A stretch of 64,000 bases of DNA from Lachnospiraceae bacterium (lineage in GTDB: Bacteria; Bacillota; Clostridia; Lachnospirales; Lachnospiraceae), in contig JAFTPP010000034.1 in the NCBI GenBank assembly GCA_017463255.1, forward strand, positions 142,235 to 206,234. The letters are read 5' to 3'. The position numbers and the translations under genes are program-made. This document shows, piece by piece, positions 53,138 to 61,862 of the stretch. The first letter of the stretch is position 1. The number at the start of each line of letters is the position of its first letter. A model generated the notes under the pieces. That model worked only from the letters and a program-made list of their open reading frames with translations, did not search any database and had not been told where the DNA came from.

Positions 53138-55159
53138 ATGGGAAAATCATTTAAAAAGCTAGTTCTGCTTGGGGGCATTTTGGTGCTGACACTTTTATCA
53201 TCTTGTGGCAAAGCAGAGAATTTTACGGTGAGTGAAAAGTATTGGTCTGAGCTGGTTTATGAGAAAAATAGTGAGTCTTCTTTGCTTACACATGCAAAAA
53301 GAGATGCTTTTTATTTTCTTAAATTTGCGGAGGAAGAGTTAATTGAGATTCATTCGTACGAAATATTATCGGGTGAAGAATCAACGGTTTCGTTGAACGT
53401 GGATAAGGATGATACCGTGGTGGCTTTTGCCGTGAACAATAAGGGAGAATATTGGTTGTGTAAGTATTTAGAGAATGAGGACACATATTCAGTAGAAATA
53501 GATAGGTATGATGCTAAAGGTGAATTACTGGATACGATAGCGCTTAGTGATTTGCAGTTGTCAGAATTTGTATCACGATTATTTTTTGATGATGAAGATA
53601 ACCTAAATGTAATAACCAATTTTGGTCTCCTACAATATTCTAATTCAGGAAAGTTTATTGGAAGAAAAAATGTAAAGGCTGATACATATTATTCAGAATT
53701 ATCAAATAATCAATATCTTACGCTGTATTCGGGAAATATTTCATTAGTTTCAGGAGATAAATCAGAAACTATCCTTTCCCTTTTTGAACACGGTATCTTA
53801 CAGCAGGATGTAAGAGAATTTCATACATTCGGTAAGGATGGCATTTACTTAATTACTATAAAAACAACTGACGTTGGAAACAAATTATATGTCTATACTT
53901 TTGTTCCTAATAAAGATACAGAAGATGATAGTAAGAAGAAAATAACGATTGCAACTTATGGTGGAATGGAAACCAGTGTTGAGAGAATGATTTTAGAATA
54001 TAATACAGTCAATTCTGAATATGTTGTAGAGGTTATTGATTATTGTCAAAATGATGAAGTATCGTTGGATGATGCTCTCATTAAACTGGGCGCAGATATA
54101 GTTTCGGGAAAAGGACCTGATATTATTGATGACGGAATGTTTGACATGAATGCATTGGAAAAGCAAGGGTATTTGGAAGATTTGTTTCCATATTTTGAGA
54201 GTGATAATTCAGTGGATTTATCATTATATGTGGAGAGCATAATTGATACTTATATAGAGAATGATCACCTTTATCGGATACCCACGTCTTTTCGTGTTGC
54301 AACCTGTTACGGCAATGCACAAGTAATAGGAGACAAGAATGTACTGAATCTTAATGAGTTGTATCAGATTATGGAAGAAAACCCACAGATACATACGGTG
54401 TTCGGTGCCGGCAAGGAAATCACCTTAAGATACTTATTTCAGTATAATCAGGATTTATTTATGGACTGGGAGCAAACCGTTTGTTCGTTTGATTCCGATG
54501 AGTTTAAAAAGCTTCTTACTTTTGTGAAAAATCGAGATGATTATGAAAAGAGTGAAGGAGACGCATGGGAAGCGGTACAGAACCAGACACAGTTGCTTTG
54601 TAGAGAATTCTCTCACGGAAATTTATTTTTCCAGTATGGGAAATCTGTTATAGAAGATATGGTTGTAATCGGATTTCCCAGCAGTAGTTTATCAGGAACG
54701 GTAGCTGCACCGGAAGGCCTAACGTTTAGCATGACAGTAAATTCAGATAACAAAGCAGGTGTATGGGATTTTCTTAAGTTTGCGCTTTCTAAGGAGCAGC
54801 AAGACAAGCAGTTGGAAGCAAATGAAAGTTTGTATGGCTGGTCTTATCCCGTGATGAAAAGTAGTTTTTATCAGTATATGGAGAATATTTCTACACCTGA
54901 ATATGAAACGAATGAAGATGGAAGTATATCAGAAAAAAAGATTACAACCTATAATGGAATTCCGATTTATGCTATGACACAAAAGGAGAAGGAAGAATTT
55001 ATACAGGATATAGAGTCTTTGAGCTACAACGTATTTCTGGATAATGAGTTGTATAACATTATTTATGAAGAAGCGTCTTATTATTTTGAGGGACAAAAAA
55101 GCGTTGATGAAGTAGCGGATATAATACAGAATCGGGTTTCAATTTATATAAACAGTTAA
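53138..55159 (+). CDS. Large lipoprotein: propeller-like region plus ABC substrate-binding domain (paralogue C)
   Basis: Protein of 673 residues with signal MGKSFKKLVLLGGILVLTLL (lipobox LSSC). It is more distant than A and B but has the same order: beta-rich N-terminal region (about 25-260), then KKITIATYGGMETSVERMILEYN, GADIVSGKGPDIIDDGMFDM, RIPTSFRVATCYGN and a C-terminus (YNIIYEEASYYFEGQKSVDEVADIIQNRV) that clearly parallels the shared end of A and B. Lacks its own LytTR-type repeat; 13 bp from paralogue B. Role unknown; no transporter partner nearby. Confidence 0.8.
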   Translation: MGKSFKKLVLLGGILVLTLLSSCGKAENFTVSEKYWSELVYEKNSESSLLTHAKRDAFYFLKFAEEELIEIHSYEILSGEESTVSLNVDKDDTVVAFAVNNKGEYWLCKYLENEDTYSVEIDRYDAKGELLDTIALSDLQLSEFVSRLFFDDEDNLNVITNFGLLQYSNSGKFIGRKNVKADTYYSELSNNQYLTLYSGNISLVSGDKSETILSLFEHGILQQDVREFHTFGKDGIYLITIKTTDVGNKLYVYTFVPNKDTEDDSKKKITIATYGGMETSVERMILEYNTVNSEYVVEVIDYCQNDEVSLDDALIKLGADIVSGKGPDIIDDGMFDMNALEKQGYLEDLFPYFESDNSVDLSLYVESIIDTYIENDHLYRIPTSFRVATCYGNAQVIGDKNVLNLNELYQIMEENPQIHTVFGAGKEITLRYLFQYNQDLFMDWEQTVCSFDSDEFKKLLTFVKNRDDYEKSEGDAWEAVQNQTQLLCREFSHGNLFFQYGKSVIEDMVVIGFPSSSLSGTVAAPEGLTFSMTVNSDNKAGVWDFLKFALSKEQQDKQLEANESLYGWSYPVMKSSFYQYMENISTPEYETNEDGSISEKKITTYNGIPIYAMTQKEKEEFIQDIESLSYNVFLDNELYNIIYEEASYYFEGQKSVDEVADIIQNRVSIYINS

Positions 55160-55235
55160 TAAAGATTCAATTTATGAGTCATGCAGAGGAAAAGATTACT
55201 GTTGTTTTTTTACATATATAGAGGAATAAGAAAAA

Positions 55236-55267
55236 CCCTTCTTACTGTGATGGTAAGAAGGGCTTTT
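55236..55267. terminator. Bidirectional terminator between paralogue C and lspA
   Basis: Perfect 10-bp stem CCCTTCTTAC (55236-55245) and GTAAGAAGGG (55253-55262), 7-base loop. On the + strand CTTTT follows; on the minus strand TTTTT follows. Confidence 0.88.
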
Positions 55268-55271
55268 GTCA

Positions 55272-55817
55272 TTATTCATCAGAAGATTCATTCTCTACTT
55301 TTTTCTTTTTTAAGGTAAACAGAAAATCCAACTCATCTTCTTTATAGATAAAGAAGGCATAAATGGCAAATAAGATAACGGAAACGGTTACATAGCAGTC
55401 CGCAATGTTAAAAATCGGAAAATTGATTAATGAAAAGTACAAAAAGTCCACTACGTACCCATTCATAATACGGTCAACCATATTTCCGATGGCGCCGGCG
55501 GTAAGCATGGCAAAAATAATACGGAGGGGTACATATCTTGTTTCACGGGGAATTTTATGGTAGGAATATAATACCAATGCTAAGATGACAATGGTACCGC
55601 ATACCAGTAAAACCCCTTTTCCCTGCAAGGAGCTAAAAGCGGCTCCGCGGTTTTCGTGGTACTGTAATTCAAAAACACCTTTTATCCATACAACACCTTC
55701 GGAATTTTTAAGATATAGTGTTGCAAGCCATTTGGTCAGCTGGTCTACGACCACCATGACACATACAATAATAGAAAAATATAACCAATGTAATTTAGTC
55801 AATGATTTTTTTTTCAT
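55272..55817 (-). CDS. lspA: Signal peptidase II (lipoprotein signal peptidase)
   Basis: ATG 55817 with AAAGGA 5 bases upstream gives 181 residues; an in-frame ATG six codons earlier lacks a site. Four membrane segments. The catalytic aspartates are in IGNMVDRIMNGYVVDFL (Asp115) and FNIADCYVTV (Asp140), and the YHENRGAAFS block is present. It cleaves prolipoprotein signal peptides before the lipidated Cys; the window itself contains seven predicted lipoproteins. A hydrophilic C-terminal extension follows the last membrane segment. Downstream of the ABC-F gene, 34 bp apart. Confidence 0.95.
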   Translation of the reverse strand: MKKKSLTKLHWLYFSIIVCVMVVVDQLTKWLATLYLKNSEGVVWIKGVFELQYHENRGAAFSSLQGKGVLLVCGTIVILALVLYSYHKIPRETRYVPLRIIFAMLTAGAIGNMVDRIMNGYVVDFLYFSLINFPIFNIADCYVTVSVILFAIYAFFIYKEDELDFLFTLKKKKVENESSDE

Positions 55818-55851
55818 AATAATCCTTTCATGCACCCATTAGGTGTTAATA

Positions 55852-57408
55852 TTACCAAAGCTTGGTGGTCCACTTGGTACAGTCCCAGACCTCTGTTGCA
55901 AGTCCGTCATAAAAGTCCGGTTCATGACATACCATAAGGATGCTTCCTTTATATGCTTTTAAAGCCCGCTTCAGTTCTTCTTTTGCATCTACGTCCAAAT
56001 GGTTGGTAGGCTCGTCAAGTAACAAAATGTTAGTTTCCTTATTGATAAGTTTACACAGTCTCACCTTTGCCTGTTCACCACCACTTAACACTTTTACCAT
56101 ACTCTCAATGTGCTTGGTAGTCAATCCGCATTTTGCCAGGGCAGAACGTACCTCGTATTGGGTAAAAGAGGGAAACTCCTGCCAGATTTCATCAAGGCAG
56201 CTGCGGTTTACAGCTTCCGTTAATTCTTGTTCAAAGTATCCGATGCTTAAATAATCTCCCAGCTCTACTTCCCCGGAAATTGGCTTAATGAGTCCTAAGA
56301 TACTCTTTAGCAAGGTAGTCTTTCCGATTCCGTTGGCACCTGTAAGAACGATTTTCTGATTACGTTCCATGGAAAGGGTCAGAGGTTTGGAAAGGGGCTC
56401 ATCATATCCGATGATAAGGTCTTTGGTCTGGAATATATATCTGCTTGGAGTACGGGCTTCTTTAAAGTTAAATTCCGGCTTTGGTTTTTCACTTGCAAGC
56501 TCAATGACATCCATCTTGTCTAATTTTTTTTGACGGGACATTGCCATGTTACGGGTTGCTACACGGGCTTTGTTACGGGCTACGAAGTCCTTTAAGTCTG
56601 CAATTTCCTTCTGCTGTCTGTTGTAGGCAGCTTCAAGCTGTGCTTTTTTCATGGCATATACTTCTTCAAATTTATCATAATCTCCTACATAGCGGTTTAA
56701 CTGTTGATTATCCATATGATAAATCAGGTTGATAACGCTGTTTAAGAACGGGATATCATGGGAAATCAGGATAAACGCGTTTTCATAATCGTTGAGGTAT
56801 CGTTTTAACCATTCAATATGTTCTACGTCCAGATAGTTGGTAGGCTCGTCAAGTAACAGGATATCCGGTTTTTCAAGGAGAAGCTTACCTAATAATACTT
56901 TGGTTCGCTGTCCGCCGCTTAAGTCACATACGTCCTTATCAAGGCCGATATCTGCAAGGCCTAAAGCGCGTCCTACTTCCTCAACTTTGGAATCAATCAT
57001 ATAGAAATCATGCATGGTCAGTAAGTCCTGAATGGTTCCAAGCTGTTCCATGTATTCTTCCATCTGTGTTTCGTCAGCCTCTGCCATTTTGTCGCAGATG
57101 TCATTCATCTGGGCTTCCATTTCAAATAAAAAGTCAAATGCGGAAGCAAGTACGGAACGGATGGTCATTCCCGGTTGTAATACCGTATGTTGGTCAAGGT
57201 ATCCTACACGGACATTTTTTGCCCATTCTATTTTACCCTCATCAGGCATTAACTTCCCTGTAATAATATTCATAAAAGTGGATTTACCTTCACCGTTTGC
57301 GCCAATCAATCCGATGTGTTCTCCTTTTAACAGACGGAAAGACACATCCTGAAAAATAGCACGGTCGCCAAATCCATGTGAAAGATGTTCAACGTTTAAA
57401 ATACTCAT
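55852..57408 (-). CDS. ABC-F family ATPase (ribosome-associated, YkpA/YbiT-like)
   Basis: Protein of 518 residues with two nucleotide-binding domains and no membrane segment. First site: GANGEGKST, LSGGQRTKVLLGKLLLEKPDILLLDEPTN-type region; second site: GANGIGKTT, LSGGEQAKVRLC, LLDEPTNHLD. The ABC-F linker between them is rich in charged residues (EAAYNRQQKEIADLKDFVARNKARVATRNMAMS region). Family role: ribosome E-site binding for translation factor or antibiotic protection function; the subtype resembles YkpA/YbiT more than resistance proteins. Start has GGAG upstream. Confidence 0.88.
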   Translation of the reverse strand: MSILNVEHLSHGFGDRAIFQDVSFRLLKGEHIGLIGANGEGKSTFMNIITGKLMPDEGKIEWAKNVRVGYLDQHTVLQPGMTIRSVLASAFDFLFEMEAQMNDICDKMAEADETQMEEYMEQLGTIQDLLTMHDFYMIDSKVEEVGRALGLADIGLDKDVCDLSGGQRTKVLLGKLLLEKPDILLLDEPTNYLDVEHIEWLKRYLNDYENAFILISHDIPFLNSVINLIYHMDNQQLNRYVGDYDKFEEVYAMKKAQLEAAYNRQQKEIADLKDFVARNKARVATRNMAMSRQKKLDKMDVIELASEKPKPEFNFKEARTPSRYIFQTKDLIIGYDEPLSKPLTLSMERNQKIVLTGANGIGKTTLLKSILGLIKPISGEVELGDYLSIGYFEQELTEAVNRSCLDEIWQEFPSFTQYEVRSALAKCGLTTKHIESMVKVLSGGEQAKVRLCKLINKETNILLLDEPTNHLDVDAKEELKRALKAYKGSILMVCHEPDFYDGLATEVWDCTKWTTKLW

Positions 57409-57613
57409 AATGATTCTCCAAAGGGATTATTGTACTGACCGGCATGAATTATGAGACTTTCCACCCGGCTCGCTTGATTATCATAGCATAAGTTTTGAAA
57501 ATAGGCTAGCACGTAAGTTATTTAGCGTAAATAATCTATAATTCTAACTGTTTTTATCATAGTTATGCCATAGTATAATATTTGCAAATAAATGATGAAA
57601 CGAGGTAATAGTT

Positions 57614-58948
57614 ATGGCAAATCCTTATTTACCAAGTTGGGAGTACATCCCTGACGGCGAACCGAGAGTATTCGGTGACAGAGTTTATATTTATGGTTCC
57701 CATGACCGTGTAGGAACCGAAACTTTCTGCGACCACAAGTTAAAGGTATGGAGTGCGTCCGTTGACAATCTGAATGAATGGGTTTGTCATGGTGATATTT
57801 TTCATACAAGGGACGACAGAGACCATAAGTCAGATACAGACTGGACGGATGATTTTCTGTTTGCACCCGATGTTGTGGAAAAAGACGGAAAATATTATTT
57901 GTACGCATATATCGTAAATGCGAAAGGTTGCGTTGCGGTAAGTGACAGACCGGAAGGTCCTTTTAAGCTTCTTTCTACCTATGAGTATACAATTCCGGAT
58001 GAAGTATGCTGTAACGGATGGTTCATTGATCCGGGCGTGCTTGTGGATGATGATGGAAGAGTTTATATTTATTGTGGATATGAGCGTTCCTTTATGGCAG
58101 AAGTGAATCCTGATAATATGTATGAGATTTTAGATGGTACTTTGATTGAGCATATTATTCCGGTAAAACCTAAGGAAATAGAGGATGGTTTTTTTGAAGC
58201 CTGTTCACCGAGAAAAATAGGAGATACTTATTATCTTATTTATTCTCCTAACCGGGGAAGCCGTCTTGCTTATGCTACTTCCGATAAACCAACAGGTCCA
58301 TTTACTTATCGTGGATATCTGGTAGATAATGGCGTGGATTATCCGGGCGGAAATGACCATGGTTCTGTTTGTAAGATTAAGGACCAGTGGTATATTTTTT
58401 ATCACAGAATGACCAATGGTTCCATCATGTCAAGACGTGCCTGCGTAGAGAAAATTGAGTTATTACCGGATGGTTCTTTTACCACAGCAGAGATGACATC
58501 CCTTGGATTTGAGGATTCCTTAAATCCATATAGAATTACTCCTGCAGAAATTGCCTGCGTATTAAAGAATGATTGTCTTATCACGGAAAAAGACAGATTT
58601 ACCCGTGTTGTAACAAATATTAAATCAGGTGCCATTATCGGATATAAGTACTTTGACTTTGGCGAGGATTATTCCAGCAAGACCATGGAGCTTATGTTTA
58701 AGATTAGAGGCATGGGATGTAAGAGCAGAATCCGTATTATGATTGATGACTATGAAAACGGTAAGGAAATCGGTGTTTGTAATGTGGACATGGGAGACGG
58801 AATCTATACCGCTTATGTGGATTTGGTAACAGGACGCCATTCATTATTCTTTGTGGTGGAAGATGCTTATGATGGATGGGACTGGGCGAAAAGCTTGTTT
58901 GACGGCAGAATTCTTTTCGAATTGGAGTCGTTTGTGTTTAATAAGTAA
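57614..58948 (+). CDS. GH43-family glycosidase (probable arabinofuranosidase or xylosidase)
   Basis: Protein of 444 residues, GAGGTAATAG before the start and TATAAT at 57574-57579 as a likely -10. No signal peptide, so intracellular. Five-bladed propeller features: YIPDGEPRVFGDRVYIYGSHD with the probable catalytic base Asp14, the FAPDVVEKDGKYYLY block with the pKa-modulating Asp, WFIDPGVLVDDDGRVYIY, and acid Glu195 in FFEACSPRKIG. A C-terminal beta domain (about 320-444) resembles CBM6-type modules. Activity on alpha-L-arabinose or beta-xylose residues is typical; the exact substrate is open. Confidence 0.86.
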   Translation: MANPYLPSWEYIPDGEPRVFGDRVYIYGSHDRVGTETFCDHKLKVWSASVDNLNEWVCHGDIFHTRDDRDHKSDTDWTDDFLFAPDVVEKDGKYYLYAYIVNAKGCVAVSDRPEGPFKLLSTYEYTIPDEVCCNGWFIDPGVLVDDDGRVYIYCGYERSFMAEVNPDNMYEILDGTLIEHIIPVKPKEIEDGFFEACSPRKIGDTYYLIYSPNRGSRLAYATSDKPTGPFTYRGYLVDNGVDYPGGNDHGSVCKIKDQWYIFYHRMTNGSIMSRRACVEKIELLPDGSFTTAEMTSLGFEDSLNPYRITPAEIACVLKNDCLITEKDRFTRVVTNIKSGAIIGYKYFDFGEDYSSKTMELMFKIRGMGCKSRIRIMIDDYENGKEIGVCNVDMGDGIYTAYVDLVTGRHSLFFVVEDAYDGWDWAKSLFDGRILFELESFVFNK

Positions 58949-58985
58949 ATAAGAGTAAGTTGATTGGCTATTAGGTCAGTCATAA

Positions 58986-59027
58986 AAGTGTCGGATTTTG
59001 GGTGTCTCAATATCCGGCACTTTTTTT
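58986..59027 (+). terminator. Rho-independent terminator after the GH43 gene
   Basis: 11-bp stem AAGTGTCGGAT (58986-58996) and ATCCGGCACTT (59012-59022) with one G-T pair, continuing into seven T residues. Confidence 0.87.
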
Positions 59028-59051
59028 AATTTAGAAAGTAAAAGCTTGTGC

Positions 59052-59219
59052 GGGGTCTTAAGAGGGAAAAATCGCTATAAGACCCCCGAAGGCAGTCAAA
59101 ATACCAAGTTTTGAGTGATAAATTTGATTGGAAGGGTCTGAGGGGAGACAATATGACTTGGAGACCCCGGAATGGTGGATTATGCAGGGTCTTGTAGTAA
59201 AAGAGGCTCAAAAAGACCC
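59052..59219. repeat. Three successive GGGTCT...AGACCC inverted repeats before the fumarase genes
   Basis: In the 390-bp gap after GH43: GGGGTCTTA (59052-59060) with TAAGACCCC (59078-59086); GGGTCT (59134-59139) with AGACCC (59162-59167); GGGTCTT (59187-59193) with AAGACCC (59213-59219). Segments between are also partly similar (GACCCCCGAAGG, GACCCCGGAATGG). All three lie upstream of the predicted fumarase promoter, so they are DNA-level or separate-RNA features. No gene was recognised in this stretch. Confidence 0.6.
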
Positions 59220-59270
59220 TCGGCATTGAAATTCAAACAGAACGGGGTAAAACAGGAAAAACAAGCCTAC

Positions 59271-59300
59271 TTGGCTTTTCACTTCGCAGTATGTTATAAT
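59271..59300 (+). promoter_or_regulatory. Putative promoter of the fumarase genes
   Basis: TTGGCT (59271-59276), 18-bp spacer, extended -10 TGTTATAAT with hexamer TATAAT (59295-59300), 39 bp before the alpha-subunit start. Confidence 0.7.
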
Positions 59301-59338
59301 GTACGGGAAAAGAAAACCAAGAGACGGAGGCGCACACC

Positions 59339-60181
59339 ATGAGAACAATTCAGGTGTCACAGATTACAGACGCAATTAAAGAAATGTGTATAGAGGCTAA
59401 TCATTTCCTTACGCCGGATATGGACGAGGCAATGAAATGTGCGGTTACTTCCGAGGAAGCGCCTCTCGGAAAACAGATATTAAACCAACTTCAAGATAAT
59501 CTGAAAATTGCAGGAGCTGACATGATCCCCATTTGCCAGGATACGGGAATGGCAGTGATATTTATGGAAATCGGTCAGGAAGTGCATTTTGAAGGCGGTA
59601 TTTTGGAGGATGCCATTAATGAGGGAGTCCGCCGCGGCTACGTGGATGGTTTTTTGCGTAAGTCCGTAGTGGCAGACCCTATTTATCGAGATAATACCAA
59701 GGACAATACGCCTGCGATTATTCATTATGAAATGGTTCCCGGAGATAAAGTAAAGATTACCGTTGCGCCTAAGGGCTTTGGTAGTGAGAATATGAGCCGT
59801 GTTTTTATGTTAAAGCCTGCAGACGGTATCGAAGGGGTAAAAAATGCGATTCTAACTGCGGTCAAGGATGCAGGCCCCAATGCCTGCCCACCAATGGTTG
59901 TAGGTGTAGGCGTAGGCGGTACTTTTGAAAAATGTGCCCTCATGGCAAAAAAAGCACTGACCAGACCTGTGAATGAGCGTTCTTCGATTCCTTATGTCAA
60001 AGAGTTAGAAGAAGAAATGTTAGCAAAGATTAATGCAACAGGAATCGGACCGGGCGGTCTTGGAGGTACCACAACAGCATTGGCGGTTAATATAAATACC
60101 TATCCGACCCATATTGCAGGGCTTCCGGTGGGGATTAATATTTGTTGTCATGTGAACAGACATGCCGTTCGTGAAATATAA
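59339..60181 (+). CDS. Class I (iron-sulfur) fumarate hydratase, alpha subunit
   Basis: Protein of 280 residues, GGAGG 8 bases before the ATG. Two-subunit iron-sulfur hydratase converting fumarate and malate. The cluster cysteines lie in MIPICQDTGMAV, GPNACPPMVVGVGVGG and NICCHVNRH; GPGGLGGTTTALAVNI is another conserved block. Length matches the TtdA/FumA N-terminal group; tartrate dehydratase has the same architecture, so specificity is inferred. Beta subunit gene follows after 93 bp. Confidence 0.9.
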   Translation: MRTIQVSQITDAIKEMCIEANHFLTPDMDEAMKCAVTSEEAPLGKQILNQLQDNLKIAGADMIPICQDTGMAVIFMEIGQEVHFEGGILEDAINEGVRRGYVDGFLRKSVVADPIYRDNTKDNTPAIIHYEMVPGDKVKITVAPKGFGSENMSRVFMLKPADGIEGVKNAILTAVKDAGPNACPPMVVGVGVGGTFEKCALMAKKALTRPVNERSSIPYVKELEEEMLAKINATGIGPGGLGGTTTALAVNINTYPTHIAGLPVGINICCHVNRHAVREI

Positions 60182-60274
60182 TTTTGAACGAGTTTCTTCC
60201 TATTATAATGTGTTTTTATTTTTTACGATATATGGTGGTAAACCAAAAAGAAGATACTAGATGTGGAGGCAAGA

Positions 60275-60826
60275 ATGGATCAGTATATTCAAGTACCATT
60301 AAGTAATGAGGATGCAGAAAAACTTTCCGCCGGAGATTATGTATATTTAAGCGGAGTCATATATACCGCAAGGGATGCGGCACATAAGAGAATGTATGAG
60401 GCGTTAGGACGTGGTGAGTCGTTGCCCATGGACATGGACCGGAACGTGATTTACTATATGGGACCGTCTCCTGCAAGGCAAGGTCGCCCCATCGGTTCCG
60501 CAGGGCCCACAACCTCCAGCCGTATGGATAAGTACGCGCCATCCCTTTTAGACCTTGGTTTAAAAGGCATGATTGGGAAGGGAAAGAGAAGTGAGGCGGT
60601 AAAGGACGCCATTGTCCGTAATAAAGCAGTTTATTTTGCAGCGGTAGGAGGAGCCGGAGCGTTGTTATCCAAATCCATTCTTTCATCAGAAGTAATCGCA
60701 TATGATGATTTGGGGACAGAGGCCATCCGCCGGTTAGAGGTTAAGGATTTCCCGGTTATAGTAGTAATTGATTCTAAGGGAAATAATTTATACGAAACGG
60801 CAATCAAAGAGTATTGTAAAGAATAA
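60275..60826 (+). CDS. Class I (iron-sulfur) fumarate hydratase, beta subunit
   Basis: ATG 60275 with GGAGG 5 bases upstream gives 183 residues. Swivelling domain of the fumarase: LSAGDYVYLSGVIYTARDAAHKRM, GPSPARQGRPIGSAGPTTSSRMD, MIGKGKRS and FAAVGGAGALLSKSI. It partners the alpha subunit encoded just upstream; in many Lachnospiraceae the two form separate chains as here. Confidence 0.9.
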   Translation: MDQYIQVPLSNEDAEKLSAGDYVYLSGVIYTARDAAHKRMYEALGRGESLPMDMDRNVIYYMGPSPARQGRPIGSAGPTTSSRMDKYAPSLLDLGLKGMIGKGKRSEAVKDAIVRNKAVYFAAVGGAGALLSKSILSSEVIAYDDLGTEAIRRLEVKDFPVIVVIDSKGNNLYETAIKEYCKE

Positions 60827-60840
60827 GCGGGGGTAAAATA

Positions 60841-61572
60841 ATGAGAATAGCATATATATTAATACGTCTCTTTTTAAAAACGCCATATTATTTTTTTAGA
60901 ATATGGTGGTGCAGTATAAAAAAGAAAAAAGATTACAATCATAACTATGAAGTCATTAAGAAAGTTACAAAAGGTGCAAACCGTGCAGGTAATATTACCA
61001 TTGAGAGTCATGGTCTTGAAAATATCCCAAAAGAAAATGGTTTTATCTTTTTCCCAAACCATCAGGGTCTCTTTGATGTGCTTACATTGTTAGAGTCCTG
61101 TCCGGTGCCTTTTGCTTTTGTTATTAAAAAAGAAGCAAGCAAGGTAATTTTATTAAAGCAGATTATTAAGGCATTAGGCTCTATTCCAATTGACCGTGAT
61201 GATATTAAGCAGTCTATGCAGGTTATCAATCAGGTGGCAGAGGAAGTTAAAAAAGGCAGAAACTTCCTGATTTTCCCGGAAGGCACCAGAAGCAGAGAAG
61301 GTAATAAGCCCGGTGAATTTAAAGGCGGAAGCTTTAAGAGTGCTACAAAGGCAAAATGTCCTATCGTTCCCTGTGCTTTAATTGATGCATTTAAGCCATT
61401 CGACGAAAAGAGTGTAAAACCGTTGACTGTTAAGCTTATCTATCTTGAGCCGATTTACTATGATGAGTATAAGGATATGAAAACAACGGAAATCGCCACT
61501 ATGGTAAGAGAGCGAATTGTGGCTGCCATTGATAAGTACCAGACAGAAGCGCAAAGTCCTGCATCTGAATAG
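60841..61572 (+). CDS. plsC: 1-acyl-sn-glycerol-3-phosphate acyltransferase (PlsC-like)
   Basis: Protein of 243 residues with an N-terminal membrane-associated basic/hydrophobic part. Acyltransferase motifs: NHQGLFDVL (HX4D), the acceptor-binding block FPEGTRSREG and a later VPCALIDAF. It adds the second acyl chain in phosphatidic acid synthesis at the membrane. Upstream AGCGGGGGT serves as binding site, 14 bp after the fumarase beta gene, so the three genes may be one transcript. Confidence 0.9.
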   Translation: MRIAYILIRLFLKTPYYFFRIWWCSIKKKKDYNHNYEVIKKVTKGANRAGNITIESHGLENIPKENGFIFFPNHQGLFDVLTLLESCPVPFAFVIKKEASKVILLKQIIKALGSIPIDRDDIKQSMQVINQVAEEVKKGRNFLIFPEGTRSREGNKPGEFKGGSFKSATKAKCPIVPCALIDAFKPFDEKSVKPLTVKLIYLEPIYYDEYKDMKTTEIATMVRERIVAAIDKYQTEAQSPASE

Positions 61573-61592
61573 ATAAAATGTTAAAAAACAAA

Positions 61593-61621
61593 TTGACAAA
61601 CCTGTGGCGCTTATGTATAAT
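61593..61621 (+). promoter_or_regulatory. Consensus promoter of tRNA-Ser
   Basis: Perfect TTGACA (61593-61598) and TATAAT (61616-61621) with a 17-bp spacer, about 70 bp before the tRNA. Both hexamers are exact sigma-A consensus. Confidence 0.92.
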
Positions 61622-61689
61622 AACATTTGCGTCACAGATAAGGCGTATAATTTTATAATTGGTAGTGGAAGCGTAATCGTCAGAATTTT

Positions 61690-61777
61690 GGAGAAATACT
61701 CAAGAGGCTGAAGAGGCGCCCCTGCTAAGGGTGTAGGTCGGGCAACCGGCGCGAGGGTTCAAATCCCTCTTTCTCCG
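61690..61777 (+). tRNA. tRNA-Ser (anticodon GCT)
   Basis: 88-nt class II tRNA with a long variable arm. Acceptor GGAGAAA with TTTCTCC, anticodon stem CGCCC/GGGTG, loop CTGCTAA with anticodon GCT (61724-61726) reading AGC/AGT, T stem GAGGG/CCCTC with loop TTCAAAT, discriminator G. CCA is not encoded. Confidence 0.95.
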
Positions 61778-61801
61778 TTTTTCGTTTTCACGCCAATGTC
61801 G

Positions 61802-61844
61802 GAAGTGTTGATTTATCAGTTGATTCATCAATACTTCTTTTTTT
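61802..61844 (+). terminator. Rho-independent terminator after tRNA-Ser
   Basis: 11-bp stem GAAGTGTTGAT (61802-61812) and ATCAATACTTC (61827-61837) with one G-T pair, then seven more T residues. It ends 18 bp before the next start codon. Confidence 0.85.
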
Positions 61845-61862
61845 ATATCCGGGAGGTAATGA

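Noticed and set aside
57612..57908. Open frame on the minus strand opposite GH43
   Set aside because: Lies antisense over the clear GH43 catalytic N-terminus, has no ribosome binding site, and its sequence shows no family pattern.
59026..59226. 66-codon frame on the minus strand in the gap before the fumarase genes
   Set aside because: It overlaps the terminator and the inverted repeats, and lacks a ribosome binding site and any recognisable pattern.
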